Shown here: piece by piece, positions 9,346 to 17,091 of the stretch
Layout of the letters: every line of letters starts with the position of its first letter
Position numbering within the stretch: position 1 is the first letter of the stretch
Assembly (NCBI GenBank): GCA_965247815.1
Contig: CBDFHW010000025.1
Span: 62,001-126,000 of the forward strand
Length of the DNA: 64,000 nucleotides
Direction of reading: 5' to 3'
Source of the DNA: CBDAQA01 sp965247815
GTDB taxonomy: Bacteria > Planctomycetota > Phycisphaerae > Tepidisphaerales > Tepidisphaeraceae
The notes under the pieces: generated by a model
What the model was told of the DNA's origin: nothing
Database searches by the model: none
Seen by the model: the letters and a program-made list of their open reading frames with translations, nothing else
Translations under genes and position numbers: made by a program

Positions 9346-9354
9346 AGAACCCCC

Positions 9355-9885
9355 TTAGCGGAAAAAGTGGTGCGGGAATGCAGATACCATCGTGACCAGA
9401 AACATCACGACGCCGAGGCTGACCTTTCCAGCGATGCCGGTCAGGCGGCCTTTGGCAGCCCCGATCCCGATGCGCAACGACTGATCCAATGGCGTTCCGA
9501 GCAGGAACTCGACGACAAAGGCTCCCAGAAAACTGCCGAGACAGATGCCGATAATTGCGTTGACCGGCGGGATGATCGGGATCAGTGCGGTCAGAAAGAT
9601 CCCGCCCACGATCGCGCCGATCAAGCCGCCCACAATTCCCCAGCGGCTCGCGCCGTGCTTTTTCGCCCCGGCACCGCCGAGCACGAACTCGCCCAGTTCG
9701 GCGAGCACGGTCAGGACTAGCAACGCGATCAACGTCTTACCACCGAGATAATTCGCCCGGGTGAGCCAGGCGTACCCCGCGGCGGCGGCGAGCATGAGCC
9801 ACAAGCCGGGCAACGTGTACGCGGCCAGGACCAATCCACACACGTCGGTGGCCAGCAACAGCAGGTAGTAAAAAACAACGAGCAT
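9355..9885 (-). CDS. DUF456 family membrane protein
   Basis: A 176-residue integral membrane protein with about four to five hydrophobic segments rich in glycine. The stretch ASRWGIVGGLIGAIVGG and the later GICLGSFLGAFVVEFL are characteristic of DUF456 proteins, which have no assigned function. The longer frame extends to 10014, but its first 43 residues are not membrane-like and would overlap pdxH on the other strand. I therefore start at MLVVFYYLL, the ATG at 9885. The gene precedes addB by 9 bases and is probably co-transcribed with it. The 111 bases to pdxH form a divergent promoter region. Confidence 0.8.
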   Translation of the reverse strand: MLVVFYYLLLLATDVCGLVLAAYTLPGLWLMLAAAAGYAWLTRANYLGGKTLIALLVLTVLAELGEFVLGGAGAKKHGASRWGIVGGLIGAIVGGIFLTALIPIIPPVNAIIGICLGSFLGAFVVEFLLGTPLDQSLRIGIGAAKGRLTGIAGKVSLGVVMFLVTMVSAFPHHFFR

Positions 9886-9996
9886 AAGTGAACCGCGGCA
9901 GTTCGTCCGAAGGATATCGGAGTTGCTTGCCGAATTCGAATTTCTGAAAAACGGTTTTGATTTGACACGTCCGGCGGGAGCGCAAACCATGCTGCC

Positions 9997-10668
9997 ATGT
10001 ACCGCGCTGAACAATCAGATCCGTCGAAAACCTCGCCGGCAGACATCCGCAAGGAATATGAGGTGGGCGAGTTACTCGAATCGACAGTCGCTGCCGAACC
10101 GATCGAGCAGTTCCGCCGGTGGTTCGAAGACGCCGGTCGGGCGAAAGTGCCGGAGGTCAACGCCATGACGCTGGCCACCGCAGACGCCGCGGGTCGGCCC
10201 TCCGCCCGCATCGTGTTGCTCAAAGGCTTCGACCAGCGGGGCTTCGCGTTTTACACCAATTACGAAAGCCGAAAGGGGCGGGAGCTTTCGGCAAACCCGC
10301 GGGCTTCGCTGGTGTTTTTCTGGCCCGAACTCGAACGGCAGATTCGGATCGACGGCGCGGTCGCCAGGCTGACCCGGGAGGAAAGTTCGACGTATTTCCA
10401 TTCCCGCCCGGTCCGTTCCCAAGTCGGGGCGATGGTGTCGCATCAGAGCACTGTGATTCGATCGCGTGGAGAACTGGACGCCCGAGAGGCGGAACTGCTT
10501 CGGGAATTCGCGGGGAAGGAAATCCCGATGCCGGACTATTGGGGCGGGTTCAGGGTAACGCCCAGAGCGATCGAGTTCTGGCAGGGCAGGCCAAGCCGGC
10601 TGCACGATCGGCTTCGGTATACGGCCATTGATGGTTCGGGATGGAAGCTCGAAAGGTTGTCCCCATGA
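9997..10668 (+). CDS. pdxH: Pyridoxamine 5'-phosphate oxidase
   Basis: An FMN enzyme that oxidises pyridoxine or pyridoxamine 5'-phosphate to pyridoxal 5'-phosphate, the last step of vitamin B6 synthesis and salvage. The 223 residues align throughout with PdxH: RIVLLKGFDQRGFAFYTNYESRKG (FMN and substrate contacts), RQIRIDGAVARL, YFHSRPVRSQVGAMVSHQS, and the C-terminal PDYWGGFRVTPRAIEFWQGR with RLHDRLRY. All the usual family blocks are present. It overlaps the next gene by an ATGA start-stop junction at 10665-10668, which implies translational coupling to the diacylglycerol kinase gene. Confidence 0.95.
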   Translation: MYRAEQSDPSKTSPADIRKEYEVGELLESTVAAEPIEQFRRWFEDAGRAKVPEVNAMTLATADAAGRPSARIVLLKGFDQRGFAFYTNYESRKGRELSANPRASLVFFWPELERQIRIDGAVARLTREESSTYFHSRPVRSQVGAMVSHQSTVIRSRGELDAREAELLREFAGKEIPMPDYWGGFRVTPRAIEFWQGRPSRLHDRLRYTAIDGSGWKLERLSP

Positions 10669-11045
10669 GCGGAAGCTTCAGTTTGGCGGCGCGTTTCCGA
10701 AGCATTCGTTTTGCCACCCAGGGTGTGCGGACGATGCTCGCCAGCCAGCACAACGCGTGGGTCCACGCCGCGGCGACGGCTGTGGTGATCGTGGCCGGGT
10801 TTTGGTTTCGCGTCGACCGGTTCGAATGGTGCGGCCTCATCGTCGCCGCGATGGCCGTCTGGACTGCCGAAGCGCTGAACACCGCGTTCGAGTTCCTCTG
10901 CGACGTCGCGTCACCGGACTTTCACCCGGTAGTGGCTAAAAGCAAAGACGTCGCCGCCGGCGGGGTGCTTCTGAGCGCAGTCGGTTCCGCTACGATCGGC
11001 TTGATCGTTTTTTTGCCGCATCTGATGCGTTCGTTTCACCCGTGA
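10665..11045 (+). CDS. dgkA: Diacylglycerol kinase (DgkA/undecaprenol kinase family)
   Basis: A 126-residue membrane kinase with three hydrophobic helices. The signature EALNTAFEFLCD, followed by KSKDVAAGGVLL, is that of the prokaryotic diacylglycerol/undecaprenol kinase family, whose catalytic and ATP-binding residues sit on these helices. Family members phosphorylate diacylglycerol or undecaprenol for phospholipid recycling or cell-wall carrier supply; sequence does not tell which here. The ATG at 10665 shares ATGA with the pdxH stop. Twenty bases separate its stop from the globin gene, so pdxH, dgkA and the globin may form one transcript. Confidence 0.9.
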   Translation: MSGSFSLAARFRSIRFATQGVRTMLASQHNAWVHAAATAVVIVAGFWFRVDRFEWCGLIVAAMAVWTAEALNTAFEFLCDVASPDFHPVVAKSKDVAAGGVLLSAVGSATIGLIVFLPHLMRSFHP

Positions 11046-11064
11046 ACTTGACTCCCGGAGCGTC

Positions 11065-11448
11065 GTGATTTCCGAAGCAGAGATTTATTCAATGATTGGC
11101 GAAGACGGGTTTGCCCGGCTCGTGGGCAATTTTTACCGCCGGGTAAGGACCGACCCGGTCCTGGGTCCCTTGTATCCGCAGGATGATTTCGACAATGCCG
11201 AGGTCCGATTGCGGGACTTCCTGATCCAGCGGTTCGGCGGGCCCAATCGGTACAGCGAATCACGCGGGCACCCCCGATTGCGAATGCGGCACGCGCCCTT
11301 CCCGGTCGACCAGGCGGCCCGTGATCGGTGGATGCAGTTGATGGATTCGGCGCTGGCCGAGACGGCGGTTCCCCCCGAGGTCGCCCGGTTCATGCAGAAG
11401 TATTTCAGCGACACGGGCACGTTCTTGATGAACCGCCCGGGGGCCTGA
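11065..11448 (+). CDS. Group II truncated haemoglobin (2/2 globin)
   Basis: A 127-residue haem protein. Typical 2/2 globin features are FYRRVRTDPVLGPLYP at 23-38, the FGGP turn with RYSESRGHPRLRMRH, and the proximal haem-ligand histidine at about H76. The C-terminal helices include ARDRWMQLMDSAL. Members bind O2 or NO and serve in redox or nitrosative protection. The start is a GTG with GGAG 4 bases upstream (11057-11060). It lies 19 bases after dgkA. A 224-base leader of the RRM gene follows. Confidence 0.9.
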   Translation: MISEAEIYSMIGEDGFARLVGNFYRRVRTDPVLGPLYPQDDFDNAEVRLRDFLIQRFGGPNRYSESRGHPRLRMRHAPFPVDQAARDRWMQLMDSALAETAVPPEVARFMQKYFSDTGTFLMNRPGA

Positions 11449-11672
11449 CGCGCGATTGTTCACAGCGTCCGGATTCTCTGGATTCTTCCATCGAGATTTG
11501 TTACCGTTTTCCGCGGTAAGTTCGACGACCGAGCATTCCGGCGCGGGTTTACGGAGGCACGCCTCCCCCCGTTCTGTCTCTCTCGCCCCTCCTACCGCCC
11601 GGGCCGCGTTGGCCCCTTTCGCCTTCGACCCGGAAAGTAAAACACGGGTTTGGCCCATCGCCAGGAGATCAC

Positions 11673-12098
11673 ATGGGCAGCAAGTTGTACGTCGGAAATC
11701 TGAGCTACTCGACGACGAGCTCGGATTTGGAACAGTTGTTCGCGCAGCACGGCACCGTGACCAGCGCGGAAGTCATCAGCGACCGCGAAACCGGCCGCAG
11801 TAAAGGTTTCGGGTTCGTTCAAATGGGGTCTGACGACGAAGCCCAGGCGGCGATCGCCGCCCTGAACGGCCAGGAATCGGACGGCCGTCCGCTCACCGTG
11901 AACGAGGCCAAGCCCCGCGAAGATCGCCCCCGTGGTGGTGGTGGTGGTGGTTACGGCGGTGGTGGCGGCGGGGGTCGCAGCGGTGGCGGTGGTGGGGGCG
12001 GTCGAGGCGGATTCGGTGGTGGCGGCGGCCGCTCCGGTGGCGGTGGTGGTGGGTACGGCGGGGGTGGCGGCGGCGGTGGCCGCGGCAGCCGTTACTGA
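11673..12098 (+). CDS. Glycine-rich RRM RNA-binding protein
   Basis: A 141-residue protein with one RNA recognition motif (residues 3-80) followed by a roughly 54-residue tail that is almost entirely Gly with scattered Arg, Tyr, Ser and Phe. RNP2 is LYVGNL (5-10) and RNP1 is KGFGFVQM (44-51), with the aromatic residues that stack on RNA. Bacterial RRM proteins of this kind act as RNA chaperones and are often cold-induced; the unusually long leader (11449-11672) is consistent with that but no element could be recognised in it. The tail codons (GGT/GGC) form a low-complexity DNA tract at about 11933-12095. A strong terminator follows. Confidence 0.93.
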   Translation: MGSKLYVGNLSYSTTSSDLEQLFAQHGTVTSAEVISDRETGRSKGFGFVQMGSDDEAQAAIAALNGQESDGRPLTVNEAKPREDRPRGGGGGGYGGGGGGGRSGGGGGGGRGGFGGGGGRSGGGGGGYGGGGGGGGRGSRY

Positions 12099-12123
12099 TC
12101 TGACCTTGATTGATTCAACTCTA

Positions 12124-12156
12124 AGCGGGAGGACATCTCAGTGTCCTCCCGCTTTT
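12124..12156 (+). terminator. Intrinsic terminator after the RRM gene
   Basis: A perfect 12-bp stem, AGCGGGAGGACA (12124-12135) with TGTCCTCCCGCT (12142-12153), has a 6-base loop and is followed by TTTT. It lies 25 bases after the RRM stop codon. Confidence 0.9.
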
Positions 12157-12187
12157 GCTTTTACGCCGCACACGCTGTCCTCTTCAG

Positions 12188-12349
12188 TCATAGAAACGAC
12201 AGCTTTCGGGCGGCACCGCGCAATTCACCGTCCAAAGCTCCAATGAGCTTCGCAAGTGCCACGGCATCGACATCGTCGAACTTGTGCTCTTTGCTTTCGA
12301 ATTGAACTGGGCCGTCCGAGCGGGCTTCAAGGAGCGCTGTCTCGACACT
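12188..12349 (-). other. Possible coding remnant in a 530-base gap
   Basis: Between the RRM terminator and the ABC transporter gene (12160-12692) no intact gene is evident. One minus-strand frame is open for about 53 codons and ends at 12188. Its sense-like composition includes HKFDDVDAVALAKLIGAL followed by a basic end, but it has no start codon and a stop immediately upstream. It could be the tail of a lost gene. I cannot assign a family. Nothing else is recognisable in this gap. Confidence 0.2.
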
Positions 12350-12692
12350 TTAAACGCCCTGTATCAAGTAGCTTTTCACTTTAAAGTAGTTCAGATGCGA
12401 TGAATAGGCTTCGATAGACAACGCCGCAACGGTCGGCTGTCCGCGGTCGCATCGCAGCCGCGAACAGCCTTACCGCCTGAAAAATCTTGCTCGGTCTGCC
12501 GCACATCAAATGCTATTGGTCGGAAAGAGGTAAAAGTCCGATAGATTATTCTGGGTGCTCTCGGCGCGGCTGGGTGGTCCGGTCGCGTCGGTGTCCGTAC
12601 CATCGCGTGATCGTGGGTGCCCGGGTGCCGCGGTGATTGAGAGTGATCTCGTGTCTTCGATCGAGTCGGGTCGGACTGGTTTACCGTTGTCC

Positions 12693-14597
12693 ATGCTGCT
12701 TCGCAAAGTCGCCAACATAGGGCTCAGGCCCGAATCTCCGGCCGGCGCGACCCCGGCAAGTCTACACTCCAGCAAGCCGCCGGGGCCCAAAGCGGATCCG
12801 CAGGCTTCTTCAGACGACACGACGACAGGGCTCTGGAAACTGCTCTGGCCCCACGTGCAGAAGTATAAATGGCTGGTCGTGGGCGCGTTCGTGTTCAACG
12901 CCGCTCACGGCGTCGCGATCGCCTTCCAGACGATGATGCCGAAGTATTTGATCGACTGGGTTCTCACGCCCGTCGGGTTGACCCAGACGCAGCGATGGCA
13001 GCGGTTGATCATTCTCGCCGTCGAGTACATGTTCGCCTCGGTGGTCGCACGGATGCTGGTCTGGCACGTGGGTTACCGGATGATGACCTATGTCCGCGAG
13101 CGGGTGCTGTTCGGCCTGCGGGCGCAGTTTTTTCGGCACGTGAATCACCTCTGCCTGCGGTTTCATATCCGGAATCAAAGCGGGGAGCTGTTCAGCTATT
13201 TGTTCGGTACGCCGCTCGCTCAGGTGCAGAGTTACTTTCAGATTTTGACGTTCAACGCTTCGGGGTCGTTGGTCATCATCGCCAGCACGCTGATCTGGCT
13301 CGGCACCTACGACTGGATTCTGAGCGTCGTCCTGCTGCTCACCGTGCTTTCCACGGCAGTGTTGATGACGTCGACCCGCAAGCGGGTGCAGTCGCTTTTC
13401 AAAGAGTACCAGACGACCGAATCGAGCGTGACGGGTTACGTGTCGGACCTGCTCCGCGGCAGCCGGGACGTGAAACTGTACGCGATGGAAAAAAAGGTCG
13501 CGGCGGATTTCGACAGCCAGGTCTGGGAGGTCGGCCGCAAGAGCTACGAGCGCGACGTCCGAAGCCACATGCAGTTCATGAAACAGGAAACGCTGGGATA
13601 TGCGGCGTTCGCCACGCTCTGCGTCGCCTGCGCGTGGCGGTACATGCACGATCAGGCTTATGTCGACCCGGCGGACCGGCTCACGTTCGGCAAGATCATG
13701 GCCTACCTGACCGCGTTCAACTCGCTGCAAGGCGCGATGCAGCAGCTGTTTCAGCTGTCGACCCAGAAGGGCGCCGCCCAGGCCGGGCTGGACCGAATCA
13801 ACGCTGTGCTGAAAACGGCCAGCACGACACCGGAACCGGTCAGCAGCAAGGTCAGCGTCCCGCCCCGGGGTGACATCAGCCTCGAAGAGGTCACGTTCGG
13901 ATACACCGCCGACCGCCCGATTTTGCAGGGCGTCACGATGCACATTCCTTACGGCCAGAAGCTCGCGTTGGTGGGCCCGAGCGGCGCGGGCAAGAGCACG
14001 GTCACGCAGCTGATGCTTCGACTCTATGACCCGGACCTGGGAACCGTACGCATCGGCGGGGTCGACCTGACGCGGTGCGGCGGGTCCGAGATCCGCCAGC
14101 GGTTCGGCGTCGTCCCGCAGGACCCGTTTATTTTTCGCACGACCCTGAAAGAAAACCTCTGCGTCGCCCGCCCCGGGGCGACCGAGCCGGAAATGCGCCG
14201 GGCCTGCGAACTGGCCAACGCGTGGGAGTTCATCCAGAAACTACCCGATGGTCTGGAAACGCGCGTCGGTGAAGGCGGGAGCACCCTGTCCGGTGGTCAA
14301 CGCCAGCGTCTGGCGATCGCGCGGGCCCTGCTGGCCGACCCCGACTATTTTATCTTCGACGAAGCGACCAGTGCCCTCGACACCGTCAGCGAGCACCTGG
14401 TTCAGCAGGCGATGGAAAATTCAATCGGTGGGCGAACCGCGCTCATCATCGCGCACCGTCTGGCGACAGTGAAAAACTGCGACCGCATTCTGGTCGCCGA
14501 TGGCGGGCGGATCGCTCAGGACGGAACGTACGACGACCTGGTCGCCCGCCCCGGCATCTTCCGCGACCTCGTGCAGGGGCAGGTCCTCCGAAGCTGA
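12693..14597 (+). CDS. ABC transporter, fused permease and ATPase (exporter type)
   Basis: A half-transporter of about 634 residues with an N-terminal six-helix membrane domain (roughly residues 35-330) and a C-terminal ATPase. Walker A is GPSGAGKST, the signature is LSGGQRQRLAIARAL, Walker B is YFIFDEATSALD and the switch His is in IIAHRLATV. Such exporters work as dimers and move lipids, peptides or drugs; MsbA-like lipid flipping is possible but not shown. The frame runs back to a GTG at 12555, but those 46 residues are not conserved-looking, so I start at the ATG at 12693. No partner genes are adjacent. The substrate is unknown. Confidence 0.9.
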   Translation: MLLRKVANIGLRPESPAGATPASLHSSKPPGPKADPQASSDDTTTGLWKLLWPHVQKYKWLVVGAFVFNAAHGVAIAFQTMMPKYLIDWVLTPVGLTQTQRWQRLIILAVEYMFASVVARMLVWHVGYRMMTYVRERVLFGLRAQFFRHVNHLCLRFHIRNQSGELFSYLFGTPLAQVQSYFQILTFNASGSLVIIASTLIWLGTYDWILSVVLLLTVLSTAVLMTSTRKRVQSLFKEYQTTESSVTGYVSDLLRGSRDVKLYAMEKKVAADFDSQVWEVGRKSYERDVRSHMQFMKQETLGYAAFATLCVACAWRYMHDQAYVDPADRLTFGKIMAYLTAFNSLQGAMQQLFQLSTQKGAAQAGLDRINAVLKTASTTPEPVSSKVSVPPRGDISLEEVTFGYTADRPILQGVTMHIPYGQKLALVGPSGAGKSTVTQLMLRLYDPDLGTVRIGGVDLTRCGGSEIRQRFGVVPQDPFIFRTTLKENLCVARPGATEPEMRRACELANAWEFIQKLPDGLETRVGEGGSTLSGGQRQRLAIARALLADPDYFIFDEATSALDTVSEHLVQQAMENSIGGRTALIIAHRLATVKNCDRILVADGGRIAQDGTYDDLVARPGIFRDLVQGQVLRS

Positions 14598-14759
14598 ACA
14601 CGCTGCTCACCCGATAACACGCGCCTTCGGCGTTGAAAACCTTGACTGGCGGCCATCGGGGGGCAAAAACGCGGATTTACCCCTGCGGTCTTGGGTTTCA
14701 ACCCGGATCTAGTTCCTACCGATCTTATGCGGGGCCGGGCGATTGCCAGTGGAGTTAAG

Positions 14760-15074
14760 ATGATCGATCCAGTACAAGAGATTCAACCGCCGCGCGTCGC
14801 AGGCACTCTTTCGCCAAATTCGTACTCTATGTGGATATCGAACGTTTTAATTGTTGTGGACCGAAACAACCCTGATCACAACAGCCTGACCGATCTGGCC
14901 GCGGCGGTGCAAGAGACCGGGGCCCAGGTGGTTGGTATCGACGACGAGAACCATGTGATCGAGGCCGACATGCCCACGCACGAGGTGGTCACCGTGGCGG
15001 CGATGGACGGCGTCGCTTACGTCCGGAACGTGTTTAGTTATTTCAAAGACACGCCCCCCCAAGAGGCGGCTTAA
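14760..15074 (+). CDS. Small conserved-looking protein of unknown function
   Basis: A 104-residue protein I cannot assign. Residues from about 22 on read as alternating strands and helices: WISNVLIVVDRNNPD, then LTDLAAAVQETGAQVVGID, then HEVVTVAAMDGVAYVRNVFS. This suggests a small alpha/beta ferredoxin-like sandwich, as in inhibitor I9-type domains, but that is an inference from pattern only. GGAG lies 5 bases upstream of the ATG at 14760, which supports this start over the longer frame from 14691. A CTCGCGTC/GACGCGAG hairpin (15084-15102) follows but has no T-tract. Confidence 0.6.
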   Translation: MIDPVQEIQPPRVAGTLSPNSYSMWISNVLIVVDRNNPDHNSLTDLAAAVQETGAQVVGIDDENHVIEADMPTHEVVTVAAMDGVAYVRNVFSYFKDTPPQEAA

Positions 15075-15135
15075 ACGGGCCGACTCGCGTCGACGACGCG
15101 AGCTCGTTCCCCCGAACGAAAAACTTTCTCGAATG

Positions 15136-15170
15136 AAAACCGGGATGCCATTGTTAAAGGGCACCCCGGT
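15136..15170 (-). terminator. Intrinsic terminator of the small basic protein gene
   Basis: On the minus strand an 11-bp stem (15160-15170 with 15139-15149, one G-U wobble) with a 10-base loop ends in TTTT (15136-15139). It begins 9 bases after the stop of the 48-residue gene, which supports that gene as real. Confidence 0.75.
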
Positions 15171-15178
15171 GTTATGAG

Positions 15179-15325
15179 TTAACGCCGCCGTGCTCGGGCG
15201 GTGCGGAGCTGATCGCTGGCCTTATCGAGCCGGGCGAGCATGCCTCCGAAAGAACCGGCGGTCGAACGCCGGGGAACAGGTGTCCGACGAGCGGATACCT
15301 TGCGAGAACCAATACGACTCTTCAT
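15179..15325 (-). CDS. Small, very basic 48-residue protein
   Basis: An arginine- and lysine-rich protein of 48 residues with about fourteen basic residues, starting MKSRIGSRKVSARRTPVPRR and ending TARARRR. The frame is longer, but the ATG at 15325 has AAAGGAG about 9 bases upstream, and a good terminator follows the stop. These signals support a genuine short gene. The composition suggests binding to nucleic acid or ribosome; I recognise no family. It sits between an unknown small gene and miaB, on the opposite strand to both. Confidence 0.6.
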   Translation of the reverse strand: MKSRIGSRKVSARRTPVPRRSTAGSFGGMLARLDKASDQLRTARARRR

Positions 15326-15559
15326 AACGGCTGCTCCTTTCCAAAAAGTGCCGTTCGAACTTCCGTAAGGTAGATCGGGGCGAACGGATACTGAACAACA
15401 GCGAAATTTCGCGACAGTCCGATAAGACGATCCACTTCCAGCTGTCGGATGAAATGTAATTTCACTCGCTGCTTTGAAGAATTGCTTTCGCACCGCCGGA
15501 CACGAAGCCGGTCGACCAGCGGGCATGCAATGCAGCGCGGAAGCCGTTATAATCCCGGC

Positions 15560-17056
15560 GTGTCAAAGAAGCTTTTTCTCGAAACTTTCGGTTGCCAGAT
15601 GAACGTGCTCGACAGCGAGCTGGTTCTCGGTCAGCTCCGCGCCCAGGGATACCAGTCGACCGAGGACCGCGAGCTGGCGGACGTGATCGTCTACAACACA
15701 TGCTCGGTGCGTGAGCACGCCGAGCAGAAAGTCTGGTCCCGGCTGGGGGAACTCAGAGACCGCAAGCAGCAGAACCCGAACCTGGTCATCGGGGTCATTG
15801 GCTGCATGGCCGAGCGGGACGGCAACGACATTTTCCGGAAATTTCCGCAGGTCGATTTGCTCTGCGGGCCCGGTGAACTCGACAAGCTCGCGACACTGAT
15901 CCACAACGCGGTCGTCACCGGCGGGGACCTGGGCGCCCGCACCCGGCAGGCCGCGCTCATGGGCGCGAGCGTTCGTCGTTCCGGCACGCTGGCCGCCGCG
16001 GAGGACAATCTTGAAATGCTAGACCTGTCACGGAGCATCTCGCCCGTCGACGTCGAAGGGTCGGCCGTCCCCGCACAGGCGTACGTCCGAATCACCCGGG
16101 GCTGCAATAAGTTCTGCACGTATTGCGTCGTGCCGTACACCCGCGGCCCCGAAGTGCACCGCCCGCCGGCCAACATCATCGACGAAGTCAAAAAACTCAC
16201 CGGCGCCGGCGTCCGCGAAATCACGCTATTGGGCCAAACGATCAATCATTACGCCTATCGCCACGGCGACGGTCGGACGACCAGCTTTGCCGAGCTGCTT
16301 TACCTGATCCACGAGGCCGCCCCCGCGCTGTCCCGGCTCCGGTTCGTCACCAGTTTTCCCCGCGATTTCACCGACGAAGCGCTCCAGGCCATGCGCGATT
16401 GCGACCGCATCTGCCGGTACCTGCACGTGCCGGCGCAGAGCGGCAGCGACCGTATTTTAAAGATGATGAACCGCGGCTACACCTCCGGGGAGTATCGCGA
16501 GTTTATCGACCGCGCCCGGGCCATCATTCCCGATGTGTCGCTGGCCAGTGATTGCATCGTCGGCTTTCCGACCGAAACCGACGAGGATTTCCAGCAGACG
16601 GTTACGCTTACGAAAGACTGCAAGTTTAAGAACAGCTTCATCTTCAAGTATTCGCCCCGGCCCGGGACGACGGCGATCGACCGGTTCAAGGACGACGTCC
16701 CCGAAGCCGTGAAACGAAACCGCAACGCCGAACTGTTGGCGGTTCAGTCGCAGGTTTGCGCGGACAACAACCAGGCGATGATCGGTCGCGCGGTTCAGGT
16801 GCTGGTCGAAGGCGAAAGCCGACTGGTGACCAAGCCCGCGTACCCGTCCAGCGGCAGCGGGATGGTTCAACTCGGGTGGGAGCGGAAACAGTCAGCCGGC
16901 ACCGAATCACTTCAGATGGTCGGCCGCACCCGCGGCGACCAGATCGTCGTCTTCCCCGGCGACGCGTCGATGAAGGGGCAACTGGTCGACGTCGAAATTG
17001 TCGCGGCTAAGGGACTGACGTTGTTCGCGAAGCAAGCCGAACTCGCCGCGTTATAG
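15560..17056 (+). CDS. miaB: tRNA-2-methylthio-N6-dimethylallyladenosine synthase
   Basis: MiaB is a radical SAM methylthiotransferase that adds the 2-methylthio group to i6A37 of tRNAs reading UNN codons. The roughly 498-residue protein has the N-terminal UPF0004 domain with the cluster cysteines (C12 in FGCQMN, then YNTCS and GCMAE), the radical SAM motif CNKFCTYC in RITRGCNKFCTYCVVPY, and a C-terminal TRAM domain. The order and spacing match MiaB rather than RimO or MtaB. The frame opens at 15449, but homologous sequence begins at the GTG at 15560 (VSKKLFLETFGCQMN). It stands alone on the plus strand. Confidence 0.92.
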   Translation: MSKKLFLETFGCQMNVLDSELVLGQLRAQGYQSTEDRELADVIVYNTCSVREHAEQKVWSRLGELRDRKQQNPNLVIGVIGCMAERDGNDIFRKFPQVDLLCGPGELDKLATLIHNAVVTGGDLGARTRQAALMGASVRRSGTLAAAEDNLEMLDLSRSISPVDVEGSAVPAQAYVRITRGCNKFCTYCVVPYTRGPEVHRPPANIIDEVKKLTGAGVREITLLGQTINHYAYRHGDGRTTSFAELLYLIHEAAPALSRLRFVTSFPRDFTDEALQAMRDCDRICRYLHVPAQSGSDRILKMMNRGYTSGEYREFIDRARAIIPDVSLASDCIVGFPTETDEDFQQTVTLTKDCKFKNSFIFKYSPRPGTTAIDRFKDDVPEAVKRNRNAELLAVQSQVCADNNQAMIGRAVQVLVEGESRLVTKPAYPSSGSGMVQLGWERKQSAGTESLQMVGRTRGDQIVVFPGDASMKGQLVDVEIVAAKGLTLFAKQAELAAL

Positions 17057-17091
17057 CAACACGCCGTCGACCTGCCGGACGCTTCCAAGAT

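Noticed and set aside
10072..10605. A minus-strand frame over pdxH
   Set aside because: Fully antisense to pdxH, which has all family blocks.
11930..12095. Low-complexity GGT/GGC tract as a DNA repeat element
   Set aside because: It is the glycine-rich tail of the RRM protein and stays in frame to its stop codon.
12810..13943. A 377-codon minus-strand frame across the ABC transporter gene
   Set aside because: Antisense to a clear transporter with Walker motifs; its composition (His, Arg, Gln, Asp rich) is typical of mirrored high-GC codons.
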